DNA of 64,000 nt from Pseudomonas sp. GGS8 (GTDB taxonomy: Bacteria; Pseudomonadota; Gammaproteobacteria; Pseudomonadales; Pseudomonadaceae), in contig NZ_JALJWF010000001.1 of NCBI RefSeq assembly GCF_024168645.1, positions 1,913,001 to 1,977,000 on the forward strand, written 5' to 3'. The notes beneath the pieces are model-generated. The model ran no database searches. It saw only the letters and a program-made list of their open reading frames with translations, and was not told where the DNA came from. The translations under genes and the position numbers were made by a program. Position 1 is the stretch's first letter. Each line of letters begins with the position of its first letter. Of the stretch, positions 45,836 through 54,195 are shown in pieces.

Positions 45836-46653
45836 TTGCTGATGTCGGCGCCGATCCATTTTTGCGACAGCTTGCTCAAGGTGCCGTCCTGTTTCAACTG
45901 AGCGAACACCTCACGCACTTTGGCGTCCCACTGCGCGTCGCCTTTTTCGATGGCCACCGAGTTCGGCTCCGAGTACAACGGCTGGCCAGCGAGTTTGAAG
46001 CGTTTGTCTTCGTTCAGGCGCGGTTGCGCGGTGACGAGGTTGGTGAGGATCGCGTCCAGACGCACGCCAGCGCCCAGGCCCAGATCCTGGAATGCCACAT
46101 TGTCAGTGTCATATGGAGCGATCTGCACGTTCTCGAACGGGTACTGCAATTGGGTGTCCTCAGCCCCTTCGATCACCAGGTTTTTGTTCAGGTAACTTTC
46201 ATAGCTGGAGGCGCTGGTGAGGCCGACTTTCTTGCCGCTCAGGTCCTTGGCGCTGTGGATGCTATCGTCCTTGGCATTGACCACGATCACGGCGGGAGAG
46301 GCGTAGTACTCGACCGGGAAATCGAAGACTTCGGCGCGGGCCTTGCTCGGGGTCATGGAACAGATGCAGATGTCGTAACGCCCGCTCCAGCGGCCGGCGG
46401 CGATCACATCCCAGGACGGCGTTTCCAGGCGCAGCTTGACGCCCAGCTTGTCTGCCACGGCCTTGGCCACCTCAACGTCGAAACCGTCGAGCTGGTTTTG
46501 ATCGTTGAGGAACGAGAAGGGTGGATAGCTTTCCATCAACACGCCGACCAGTTCTTTCTTTTGTTCGATGCGATCCAGGGTGGCGCCCGCAAAGACTTGG
46601 GTGGAGGCAGCTAGAATCGTCAGGCCCAGGGCCAGCAGCGGTTGAAATTTCAC
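45832..46653 (-). CDS. Amino acid ABC transporter substrate-binding protein
   Basis: 273 residues. Signal peptide MKFQPLLALGLTILAASTQVFA and a SBP_bac_3 fold (RIEQKKELVGVLMESYPPFS, FDVEVAKAVADKLGVKLRLE, GRYDICICSMTPSKARAEVF, SAKDLSGKKVGL). It binds a polar amino acid in the periplasm. Coupled to the permease and divergent from a homocysteine methyltransferase (about 100 bases between starts), hinting at a methionine-related ligand such as S-methylmethionine (inference). Confidence 0.88.
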   Translation of the reverse strand: MKFQPLLALGLTILAASTQVFAGATLDRIEQKKELVGVLMESYPPFSFLNDQNQLDGFDVEVAKAVADKLGVKLRLETPSWDVIAAGRWSGRYDICICSMTPSKARAEVFDFPVEYYASPAVIVVNAKDDSIHSAKDLSGKKVGLTSASSYESYLNKNLVIEGAEDTQLQYPFENVQIAPYDTDNVAFQDLGLGAGVRLDAILTNLVTAQPRLNEDKRFKLAGQPLYSEPNSVAIEKGDAQWDAKVREVFAQLKQDGTLSKLSQKWIGADISK

Positions 46654-46750
46654 AGTTGATCCCTGAAAAAAAAGAGGTTGTTATTAACCGTATGGTGCGC
46701 ATTAAATAGTTATAAGAACGACTCTGATAGTGAGTTATTTTCATAAGCTT

Positions 46751-47665
46751 ATGAGTGAAAAGCATATGGGCGCAAACAGCACGGTAATTCTGGATGGCGG
46801 CATGGGTCGCGAGCTGCAACGTCGGGGGGCGCCGTTCCGGCAACCCGAGTGGTCGGCGCTGGCCTTGAGCGAGGCGCCGCGAGCCGTGGAGGCAGTGCAC
46901 GCGGCTTATATCGAAAGCGGTGCCAACGTGATCACCAGCAACAGTTACGCGGTGGTGCCGTTCCACATTGGCGAAGAGCGTTTCGCGGCTGAAGGCCAGG
47001 CCCTTGCGGCATTGGCCGGTGAGCTGGCTCGGCGTGCTGTCGATGCGTCGGGCCAACCGGTGCGTGTGGCCGGTTCATTGCCGCCGTTGTTTGGCTCTTA
47101 CCGCCCGGATTTGTTCGACGCTGCTCGAGTGACTGAACTGCTGAGCCCTCTGGTCAATGGCCTGGCGCCTCATGTTGACCTGTGGTTGGCCGAAACCCAG
47201 AGCTCGATCGTCGAGGCACGGGCGATCCATGCCGGTCTGCCGAAGGACGGCAAACCGTTCTGGCTGTCGTTTACCTTGAAGGATGAAGACACCGACGAAG
47301 TGCCGCGTTTGCGCTCCGGTGAACCCGTGGCTGAGGCCGCTGTGGTGGCGGCTGAGTTGGGGGTCGAGACTTTGCTGTTCAATTGCAGCCAGCCGGAGGT
47401 GATCGGCGCGGCGATTGATGCGGCGCGGGAAACCTTCGAGCGCTTGGGAGTGAAGATTCACATTGGCGCGTACGCCAATGCCTTCCCGCCGCAGCCGAAA
47501 GAGGCCACGGCCAACGACGGTCTGGACCCGCTGCGTGACGATCTCGACCCACCGGGTTACCTGCAGTGGGCGGCCGATTGGCAGAAGCGCGGGGCCAGCC
47601 ATTTGGGCGGGTGCTGCGGGATCGGGCCGGAGCATATTGCGGTGCTCGCCCAGAAACTGGCGTAA
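46751..47665 (+). CDS. Homocysteine S-methyltransferase family protein
   Basis: 304 residues if ATG 46751 is used; ATG 46766 (MGANSTVILDGGMGREL) is equally possible. Hcy-methyltransferase barrel with zinc Cys residues in LLFNCSQPEV and GGCCGIGPEH, and SFTLKDEDTDEVPRLRSGEP. Short form (no cobalamin domain), as in MmuM, which methylates homocysteine with S-methylmethionine. It sits opposite an amino-acid uptake pair. Confidence 0.85.
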   Translation: MSEKHMGANSTVILDGGMGRELQRRGAPFRQPEWSALALSEAPRAVEAVHAAYIESGANVITSNSYAVVPFHIGEERFAAEGQALAALAGELARRAVDASGQPVRVAGSLPPLFGSYRPDLFDAARVTELLSPLVNGLAPHVDLWLAETQSSIVEARAIHAGLPKDGKPFWLSFTLKDEDTDEVPRLRSGEPVAEAAVVAAELGVETLLFNCSQPEVIGAAIDAARETFERLGVKIHIGAYANAFPPQPKEATANDGLDPLRDDLDPPGYLQWAADWQKRGASHLGGCCGIGPEHIAVLAQKLA

Positions 47666-47670
47666 CGCCA

Positions 47671-47762
47671 TTCGCGAGCAAGCCCGCTCCCACATGGATT
47701 GGAAGCTGATCACAGTTTTGTGGCCAGTCCAAAACCCTGTGGGAGCGGGCTTGCTCGCGAAG
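47671..47762. repeat. REP palindrome pair (inverted)
   Basis: TTCGCGAGCAAGCCCGCTCC and GGAGCGGGCTTGCTCGCGAA, about 43 bases apart, between the convergent methyltransferase and GNAT genes. Confidence 0.88.
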
Positions 47763-47782
47763 ACGTCCAACCAGACGACAAT

Positions 47783-48454
47783 TTATTTGCGGCACTCCGC
47801 CAACGTTTTCACCTGCCCCGATTCCGTCTGGTTCTCATCGCTCAACCACCGCTCGAACCCCGCCTGAATCACCGGCCATTCCGAATCCAGAATCGAATAC
47901 CACGCCGTGTCGCGGTTCTGACCCTTGACCACCATGTGTTGGCGAAACACCCCCTCAAAACTGAACCCCAAGCGCTCCGCCGCGTATTTGGAGCGGGCAT
48001 TGCCGTTGTTGCACTTCCACTCCAGACGCCGGTAACCCAGGGCAAAGGATTCCCTGGCCAGCAGGTAAACCGCCTCGGTGCTTTTCGGCGAACGCTGCAT
48101 CGGTGCGCCGAAGGTCACATGGCCGATCTCGATGCGACCCTGAGCAGGAACAATCGACATCAGGCTGAGCAGGCCCTGCACGTCGCCGCTGACACGGTCG
48201 ATCACGCTGAAGAAATACGGATCGCTGTTGGCTGCATGGTTGTTCAGCCAGTCGTTGAACGCGCTGCGCTCCGGGAAAGGACCATAAGGCAAATAATCCC
48301 AGAGTTTAGGGTCCGAGCCCGGGCCTTCCAGGGCTTTCCACAAACCGTCGGCGTGACGCGCCGGGTCAAGTTTTTCCAGGCGGATGAAACGTCCTTCGAT
48401 CAGATGAACCGAGGGCGGCGGAACGCCTTTCCAGTCCGCGAGTGAAGTCGACAT
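47783..48454 (-). CDS. GNAT acetyltransferase (RimJ/RimL-like)
   Basis: 223 residues. Acetyltransf_3 features: GRFIRLEKLDPARHADGLWK, FSVIDRVSGDVQGLLSLMSI, GRIEIGHVTFGAP, YRRLEWKCNNGNARSKYAAE RLGF (acetyl-CoA binding helix). AAGGAGA precedes the ATG. It forms a pair with the next GNAT gene (21-base gap). The substrate could be a ribosomal protein N-terminus, an antibiotic or a small amine; not resolved. Confidence 0.85.
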   Translation of the reverse strand: MSTSLADWKGVPPPSVHLIEGRFIRLEKLDPARHADGLWKALEGPGSDPKLWDYLPYGPFPERSAFNDWLNNHAANSDPYFFSVIDRVSGDVQGLLSLMSIVPAQGRIEIGHVTFGAPMQRSPKSTEAVYLLARESFALGYRRLEWKCNNGNARSKYAAERLGFSFEGVFRQHMVVKGQNRDTAWYSILDSEWPVIQAGFERWLSDENQTESGQVKTLAECRK

Positions 48455-48475
48455 GCTGCTCTCCTTAAACCTTAC

Positions 48476-48922
48476 TTAAAGGGCTTTGCGAAACTGGATG
48501 AAACCGGGACGTTCGGCGATGCGCTCATAGAGCTGGATCGCGGTGGCGTTGGTTTCGTGGGTCAGCCAATGGACCTTGCAGCACCCGTCCGCCTTGGCCG
48601 TGCTGTAGACGAATTCGATCAGTTGCCGACCGACGCCGGTGCCACGGGTTTCAGGCGTCACCAGTAAGTCTTGCAGGTAACAGGAGTTTTCGATGCTCCA
48701 GTTCGAGCGGTGATAGATGAAATGCACCATGCCCACCGCTTTGCCATCGGCCCAGGCGAGCGCCCCGTGGGTCGGTTCGTTCGGGTCGAGCAGGCGCTGC
48801 CAGGTGCTTTGAGTGACCGCCTCGGGTAGTTCGGTGTTGTAAAAGCGCAAGTAGGCTTGCCACAACGGCAGCCAGGCAGCGTGATCGTCGGCGGTGACCT
48901 GGCGGATGTCGATCTGACTCAT
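48476..48922 (-). CDS. GNAT acetyltransferase
   Basis: 148 residues from ATG 48922, six bases after AAGGA; the ATG at 48928 touches that site and is unlikely. Acetyltransf_1 features: YLQDLLVTPETRGTGVGRQL (acetyl-CoA loop) and THETNATAIQLYERIAER. Divergent from the MocR regulator with 124 bases between, a common pairing in which MocR controls the neighbour. Confidence 0.85.
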   Translation of the reverse strand: MSQIDIRQVTADDHAAWLPLWQAYLRFYNTELPEAVTQSTWQRLLDPNEPTHGALAWADGKAVGMVHFIYHRSNWSIENSCYLQDLLVTPETRGTGVGRQLIEFVYSTAKADGCCKVHWLTHETNATAIQLYERIAERPGFIQFRKAL

Positions 48923-49046
48923 GTTCATTCCTTAACGCGTCAAAGTGGCAGGTACGTGGAAAATTCCTTGGCGAATGCCTTTATCCTAGGCAGGCTAATG
49001 GTCTGTTGTAAGAGCCATTAATGACCAATTTCATAGGTCCATTGTC

Positions 49047-50597
49047 ATGTCGAATACGCCGCTCCCCTCGTCGTTCAACCCGGCGGGCATCGAACTCGAC
49101 CGCCGCCAGGGTCTGAGCCGTCAGCTCTATCAAGCGCTGCGGGTACGCGTGCTCGACGGACGATTGGCCAGCGGCACGCGACTGCCGGCCAGTCGCGATC
49201 TGGCGGCGGCCTTATCGATTTCCCGCAACAGCGTGGTCCGTGCCTACGATCAGCTTTACGCTGAGGGCTTCATCGAAGGGCGTGTGGGCGACGGGACTTA
49301 CATTGCGCAATTGCCTCAGGCGGCGTTGCCGGTGAAAAAATTATCCACAAAATTACCCACAGGGTTTTCAACAGAGTTGTCCACAGCTTTATCCACAGAT
49401 TGGCTGGATTTACCTGTTGTTTCATCCAGTAAAGTTATCCACGGCGGCGCTTTGGGGCGCGTTGAAAAGAATCATTTGCCCGTGCCGCCCAGTGGTCCGC
49501 CGCGCGCATTCAGGGTCGGTGTGCCGGCGTTCGATCTGTTCCCTTTCGAGGTCTGGGCCAAGCTGAATGCGGCTTTCTGGCGTAAGCGGGATTTACAGCA
49601 ACTGTGTTATGGCGATCCGGCAGGCGATGAGCGCTTGCGCGGCTTGATTGCTGCCTACTTGCGCAGCTCGAGAGGCATGCAGTGCACCGCTGAGCAAATT
49701 GTGATCACCAGTGGCGCACAGCAAGGGATCAGCCTTTGTGCACAGTTGCTGGTGGAGCCTGGCGATGGGGTGGGGATTGAAAATCCGGGTTATTGCGCCG
49801 CCGGTCATGCCTTTGCGGTAGCCGGTGCACGGTTGCACGGTGTGCCGGTGGATGAAGAAGGGATCGACTGCAGCGCGCTGGCGCAGTTGAGCGATTGTCG
49901 GCTGGCTTACGTCACGCCTTCCCATCAATACCCGACCGGTGTGGTCATGAGCCTGGCCCGGCGCCTGGAACTGCTCGCCTGGGCCGAGCGCAACCAGGGC
50001 TGGATCATCGAGGACGACTACGATGGCGAGTACCGTTACAGCGGCGCGCCACTGGCGCCGTTGGCGGCACTCGATCGCCATGGGCGGGTGCTGTATGTCG
50101 GCACCTTCGGCAAGGTCGCCTTTCCGGCGTTGCGTCTGGGGTATCTGGTGTTGCCCCCGGGTCTGGTGGAGGCGTTCGCGCAACGTCGGGCGGTGGATAT
50201 GCGCCATTCCGAGGTGAGCACTCAGGCGGTGATGGCCGAGTTCATGGCGGCCGGGCATTTTCAGCGGCACATTCGCCGGATGCGGCGTGCCGCCCTGAGT
50301 CGGCGCAATTGTCTGTTGGCCCATTGGCCTGAGTACATCGAAGGCGTTGGCGCTATCGCCAGTGTGGCGGCTGGCCTGCATGTGACGGTATCGGTGAACA
50401 GCATCGCCCGCGAGCGCGAGTTGGTTGCCAAAGCACAAAGCGTGGGCGTCGAGATCAATGGCTTGAGCAATTACTGGTTGCCCGACTCGCAGACGCCGCT
50501 GGATCAGCGAGCCGGGTTGGTTTTGGGTTTTGCTGCGGTGCCAGAGCCGGCCATTGAATCGGCGCTGGCCCGGTTGCGGCAGGTCTGGCGGGGGTGA
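49047..50597 (+). CDS. MocR-type (GntR wHTH + aminotransferase fold) regulator
   Basis: 516 residues. Winged helix (about 20-85: LSRQLYQALRVRVLDGRLAS, LPASRDLAAALSISRNSVVR), linker (about 90-150) and aminotransferase-like domain with the PLP region (ITSGAQQGISLCAQLLVEPG, WIIEDDYDGEYRY, GTFGKVAFPALRLGYL with the Schiff-base Lys). The linker encodes LSTKLPTGFSTELSTALSTD (99-118), made from five 12-base units each starting with a DnaA-box-like 9-mer. Targets probably include the divergent GNAT genes. Confidence 0.88.
   Translation: MSNTPLPSSFNPAGIELDRRQGLSRQLYQALRVRVLDGRLASGTRLPASRDLAAALSISRNSVVRAYDQLYAEGFIEGRVGDGTYIAQLPQAALPVKKLSTKLPTGFSTELSTALSTDWLDLPVVSSSKVIHGGALGRVEKNHLPVPPSGPPRAFRVGVPAFDLFPFEVWAKLNAAFWRKRDLQQLCYGDPAGDERLRGLIAAYLRSSRGMQCTAEQIVITSGAQQGISLCAQLLVEPGDGVGIENPGYCAAGHAFAVAGARLHGVPVDEEGIDCSALAQLSDCRLAYVTPSHQYPTGVVMSLARRLELLAWAERNQGWIIEDDYDGEYRYSGAPLAPLAALDRHGRVLYVGTFGKVAFPALRLGYLVLPPGLVEAFAQRRAVDMRHSEVSTQAVMAEFMAAGHFQRHIRRMRRAALSRRNCLLAHWPEYIEGVGAIASVAAGLHVTVSVNSIARERELVAKAQSVGVEINGLSNYWLPDSQTPLDQRAGLVLGFAAVPEPAIESALARLRQVWRG
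49341..49400 (+). repeat. Five 12-base repeats with DnaA-box-like 9-mers
   Basis: 9-mers at exact 12-base spacing: TTATCCACA (49341), TTACCCACA (49353), TTTTCAACA (49365), TTGTCCACA (49377), TTATCCACA (49389). Two match the E. coli DnaA box perfectly, two differ at one base and one at two. A sixth near-match, TTATCCACG, lies at 49435. All same strand, inside the MocR linker. Confidence 0.8.
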
Positions 50598-50615
50598 GCC
50601 CGCCAGTCGTTGTGT

Positions 50616-51716
50616 TCAAGTACCCGATTTGATCTTGGTCCAGGCCCGGGTCCGCGCCCGTTCGGCATCGCGAGGCAAGGGTTGCAGGGTGTAAAGCGTG
50701 CTCATCGTCGTTTCGGTCGGGTACAGGTTCGGGTTGTTGCGAATCGCCGGGTCGACCATTTCCGTGGCGTCCTTGTTCGGGTTCGGGTAGCCAACGAAGT
50801 CGCTGACGGGGGCGATGACCTGAGGTTGCAGCAGGTAGTTGATGAAGGAGTAGGCGTCTTCCGGGTTTTTCGCGCCTTTGGGGATCGCGAGCATGTCGAA
50901 CCAGATCGGCGCGCCTTCCTTGGGCAGGCGCATGTCGACGATCACACCGTTCTTGGCTTCCTTGGCGCGGTTGGCGGCCTGGGAGAAGCTGCCGGAGTAA
51001 CCGACCGCGACGCAGATGTCACCGTTGGCGATGTCGGCCATGTACTTGGACGAATGGAAGTAGGTGATGTACGGCCGGATCTTCATCAGTAGGGCTTCAG
51101 CCTTGGCGTAGTCCGCCGGCTTCTTGCTGTTGGGGTCCAGGCCGAGGTGTTGCAGGGCCAGCGGCAGGATCTCCGACGGTGAGTCGAGCAGGGCCACGCC
51201 GCACTGCTTGAGCTTGCTGATGTTCTCTTCCTTGAAGATCAGGTCCCAGCTGTTCACGGGGGCGTTGTCGCCCAGCGCGGCCTTGATCTTGGCCGGGTTG
51301 AAGCCGATCAGGATGGTGCCGTACATGTAGGGCACAGCAAATTTGTTACCCGGGTCGTTGGCTTCGATCAGCTTCATCAGCTTGGGATCGAGGTGGTTCC
51401 AGTTCGGCAGTTTGCTGCGGTCCACTGGCTGGAAGACGCCGGCTTCGATCTGCTTGGCGAGAAACACGTTGGACGGCACCACCACGTCGTAGCCGGAGTT
51501 GCCGGTCAGCAACTTGGCTTCGAGTGCTTCGTTGGTGTCGAAGATGTCGTAGACCAGTTTGGTCTGGGTGTTCTGAGCCTTGAAATCTTCCAGTGCTTTG
51601 GGGGTGATGTAGTCGAACCAGTTGTACACCCGCAACGTACGTTCTTCTGCGTGAACGGCGCCACTGAGTAGCGTGGCGCATAGAGCTGGAGCGATAAGAC
51701 GCTTGAGTCGGGTCAT
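50616..51716 (-). CDS. Polyamine ABC transporter substrate-binding protein (PotF/SpuD-like)
   Basis: 366 residues. Signal peptide MTRLKRLIAPALCATLLSGAVHA, then the PotF fold: LRVYNWFDYITPKALEDFKA, YDIFDTNEALEAKLLTGNSG, YDVVVPSNVFLAKQIEAGVF, PYMYGTILIGFNPAKIK. It binds putrescine, spermidine or related amines in the periplasm. It follows the acetylpolyamine deacetylase by 12 bases, so the pair is likely one operon. Confidence 0.88.
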   Translation of the reverse strand: MTRLKRLIAPALCATLLSGAVHAEERTLRVYNWFDYITPKALEDFKAQNTQTKLVYDIFDTNEALEAKLLTGNSGYDVVVPSNVFLAKQIEAGVFQPVDRSKLPNWNHLDPKLMKLIEANDPGNKFAVPYMYGTILIGFNPAKIKAALGDNAPVNSWDLIFKEENISKLKQCGVALLDSPSEILPLALQHLGLDPNSKKPADYAKAEALLMKIRPYITYFHSSKYMADIANGDICVAVGYSGSFSQAANRAKEAKNGVIVDMRLPKEGAPIWFDMLAIPKGAKNPEDAYSFINYLLQPQVIAPVSDFVGYPNPNKDATEMVDPAIRNNPNLYPTETTMSTLYTLQPLPRDAERARTRAWTKIKSGT

Positions 51717-51728
51717 TGTGCTAATTCC

Positions 51729-52760
51729 TCATTGGGCGCTTTCAAAACCTTCGAGTACGTTCACGGCATTGATGCCGATTTCTTCTACCGCGTAACCGCC
51801 TTCCATCACGAACAGCGTCGGCTTGCCGAGGCCCGCGATGCGCGCGCCCATCGCCAGGTAATCCGGGCTGTCGAGTTTGAATTGGGAGATGGGATCGTCC
51901 TTGAACGTATCGACGCCCAGGGATACGACAATGATGTCGGCGCCGTACGTTTCGATCTCTTTGCAGGCTTGCTCCAGTGCGGCGCTCCAACGGTCCCAAG
52001 CGCTGCCGGCGGGCAATGGGTAGTTGAAGTTGAACCCTTCGCCTGCGCCTTCACCGCGTTCGTCTTCGTAGCCGAGAAAGAACGGAAACTCGGCTTCTGG
52101 ATGACCGTGGATCGAGGTGAACAGCACGTCGCTGCGTTCGTAGAAGATCGACTGAGTGCCATTGCCGTGGTGGTAATCGACATCGAGGATCGCGACCTTT
52201 TTGTGGCCTTGATCGAGGAAGGCCTGGGCGGCGATGGCCGCGTTGTTGAGGTAGCAATAACCGCCCATCAAATCGCTGGCGGCATGGTGTCCCGGTGGAC
52301 GACACAGGGCGAAGGCACTGCGGGCGCCGTGCTGGATCGCTGCTTGGGCCGTGAGGGCTACTTGCGCTGCGCTGTACGCTGCTTGCCAGGTGCCGGCGGT
52401 AATCGGTGCACCACCGTCGAAGCTGTAATAGCCGAGTTGGCCGTGCAGGCTGCTGGGCATGATTCGGCGCAGGGTGCGGGCCGGCCAGGTATAGGGCAGC
52501 AAGTCGCCGTCGGTATTGAACTCGGTCCAGCGCGCCCAGGCACCTTTGAAAAAGTCGAGATAGTCGCGGCTGTGGATGCGTTCGATCGGCCCGAGACCGA
52601 AATCCTGCGGTGCCTCCACCGGGCCCAGACGGCGGGACTGTACGCGTGCCAGCACATGGTCGGCCCGTGAAGGCATTTCGAAGCAGGGCATCAATTGCCC
52701 GTCCATCAATTCACAACGGCCATGATGCAGGTGGTGGTCGTCTGAGTAGATCGTCAGCAT
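51729..52760 (-). CDS. aphA: Histone-deacetylase-family acetylpolyamine amidohydrolase
   Basis: 343 residues from ATG 52760 after GGAGAACA; the frame is open further up but the family starts MLTIYSDDHHLHHGRCEL. HDAC active site: RPPGHHAASDLMGGYCYLNN (His-His charge relay), ILDVDYHHGNGTQSIFY (zinc Asp/His), GVDTFKDDP, EGGYAVEEIGINA. It removes acetyl groups from acetylated polyamines. The adjacent polyamine-binding gene parallels P. aeruginosa PA1409-PA1410 (from memory). Symbol by analogy. Confidence 0.85.
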   Translation of the reverse strand: MLTIYSDDHHLHHGRCELMDGQLMPCFEMPSRADHVLARVQSRRLGPVEAPQDFGLGPIERIHSRDYLDFFKGAWARWTEFNTDGDLLPYTWPARTLRRIMPSSLHGQLGYYSFDGGAPITAGTWQAAYSAAQVALTAQAAIQHGARSAFALCRPPGHHAASDLMGGYCYLNNAAIAAQAFLDQGHKKVAILDVDYHHGNGTQSIFYERSDVLFTSIHGHPEAEFPFFLGYEDERGEGAGEGFNFNYPLPAGSAWDRWSAALEQACKEIETYGADIIVVSLGVDTFKDDPISQFKLDSPDYLAMGARIAGLGKPTLFVMEGGYAVEEIGINAVNVLEGFESAQ

Positions 52761-52878
52761 TGTTGTTCTCCGCAGGCTGATTCGGTTTGCACACAGTCTT
52801 GCGGCAGGCGATGTTTGGGAGAACGGCAGGAAAGGCCAAAAGGGGATCGATATGGCCAAAACATTTGACCGAAATTCG

Positions 52879-53036
52879 CCCCTTTGTGGCGAGGGAGCTT
52901 GTCGGATCGCCGCACCGTCCCGCTCGGCTGCGCAGCAGTCGTTACCCGGCAACTGCTATCTGAAGGGAGGAATGCGGTTTTCGGTTTGGGTCTGCTGCGC
53001 AGACCAACGGGAGCAAGCTCCCTCGCCACAGGGGCG
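52879..53036. repeat. Repeat pair of a second palindromic family
   Basis: In the 278-base gap: left copy GTGGCGAGGGAGCTTG...GGCTGCGCAGCAG and right inverted copy CTGCTGCGCAG...CAAGCTCCCTCGCCAC. This GCGAGGGAGC type differs from the GTGGGAGCGGGC REPs elsewhere. The left copy is degraded in the middle. Confidence 0.75.
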
Positions 53037-53038
53037 GC

Positions 53039-54031
53039 TCAAGGGCGAAACTGGCTGGGCGCCACGCCACTCCAGCGCACAAACGCATGCCGGAAGCTTG
53101 CGGTCTCGCTGAACCCCAATGCTTCGGCGATCTGATAGATCGGCAGTTGATCCTCGCAGAGCATTCGTTTGGCCTGTTCGAATCGCAGTTCATCGAGCAG
53201 TTCCTGATAGCTGCATCCCAGGTCCTTCAGATGTCGGCGCAGGGTGCGCGCCGAGCAGTTCAACTGCTCGGCCAGCCCGTCCAGGCCAGGCGCCGCGCTC
53301 AATTGCGCGGCGAGCAATTGGCGGATGCGCCCGAGCCACGCCTGACGCCCAGTGAACTCGGTGTTCTGCTTGCGACAGCGCTCGGCCATGGCCTGATGGG
53401 TGATCGCGTCGGCCAGCGGCAGGGGGTGTTCGAGCCAGCGTTTGTCGAAGGCAAATCCGTTGGACGCTGCATCAAACTGCAACGGACAGTCGAAACGCTC
53501 GGTGTAGCGCGCCTGATAGTCCGGTGCCGGGTAATCGAAGCGAGCGTCGAGCAGAGGCAGAGGGTGGCCGAGCAGGTCTTCGCAGGTGACTTTCATCGAG
53601 ACCAGACAAAACTCGACATTGAACGGTGCCAGCGCGGGGTTTTCCCGATAGTCGCCAGCGGTGAGCCAGATGCGCTCGCCATCCTCCTCCAGGCTCAACT
53701 CGAACAGTGTTCCCAATAGCGCCGGATAGTGCAGCGCCAACTGCAAGGCGTCACCTAAAGTGGCGCTGGTGAGTAAGGCGTACCCGAGCATGCCGTAGGA
53801 AGAAACGTGCATCCGCCGGCCCAACTCCAGACCGATATCGCGGCGTAATGCGACGGCGTTGGCGCACACCAGCATCTCTTGATTGGTGGTGATGCGCGTG
53901 TCCGCCCGGCTTAGATCTGCCGCGCTGATACCGCTGCCGGCCAATAACGCCTCGCTGGGCAGGCCTTCGGCCTTGAAGGTATTGAGCACCAGGGAGACAG
54001 CGTTGAGGGTGGTGAGGTGGGAGTGGAGCAT
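53039..54031 (-). CDS. AraC-family transcriptional regulator
   Basis: 330 residues. N-terminal Arabinose_bd-type sensing domain (about 20-200; SSYGMLGYALLTSATLGDAL) and C-terminal double HTH (about 235-330; LDGLAEQLNCSARTLRRHLK, IYQIAEALGFSETASFRHAF). The type is close to OruR/ArgR-like regulators of amino-acid catabolism. Target unknown; asparaginase lies downstream of a REP and aphA on the other side. Confidence 0.87.
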   Translation of the reverse strand: MLHSHLTTLNAVSLVLNTFKAEGLPSEALLAGSGISAADLSRADTRITTNQEMLVCANAVALRRDIGLELGRRMHVSSYGMLGYALLTSATLGDALQLALHYPALLGTLFELSLEEDGERIWLTAGDYRENPALAPFNVEFCLVSMKVTCEDLLGHPLPLLDARFDYPAPDYQARYTERFDCPLQFDAASNGFAFDKRWLEHPLPLADAITHQAMAERCRKQNTEFTGRQAWLGRIRQLLAAQLSAAPGLDGLAEQLNCSARTLRRHLKDLGCSYQELLDELRFEQAKRMLCEDQLPIYQIAEALGFSETASFRHAFVRWSGVAPSQFRP

Positions 54032-54087
54032 AGGTAGTTCCAGCCGTTAGTAGCTGGAGGCGAGCAAGTTATATGCCCAACGACGAT

Positions 54088-54182
54088 CCTGTGGGAGCGG
54101 GCTTGCCCGCGAAGAGGCCAGTACATTCGACGCATCTCCAGTGACTGGACCACCGCTTTCGCGGGCAAGCCCGCTCCCACAG
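54088..54182. repeat. REP palindrome pair (inverted)
   Basis: CTGTGGGAGCGGGCTTGCCC and GGGCAAGCCCGCTCCCACAG about 44 bases apart, between the AraC gene start and the asparaginase stop. Confidence 0.88.
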
Positions 54183-54195
54183 GTATTTTGTTGTG

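Noticed and set aside
49341..49443. DnaA-box cluster as the replication origin
   Set aside because: It lies inside an intact gene, with no AT-rich unwinding region and no dnaA, rpmH or gidA nearby.
44500..49500. CRISPR array or tRNA genes
   Set aside because: No regularly spaced direct repeats with unique spacers and no cloverleaf-forming segments were noticed here or elsewhere in the window; the 12-base array has no spacers.
52852..53135. Small open frames in the gap upstream of the deacetylase
   Set aside because: They are made of the palindromic repeat sequence and have no ribosome sites.
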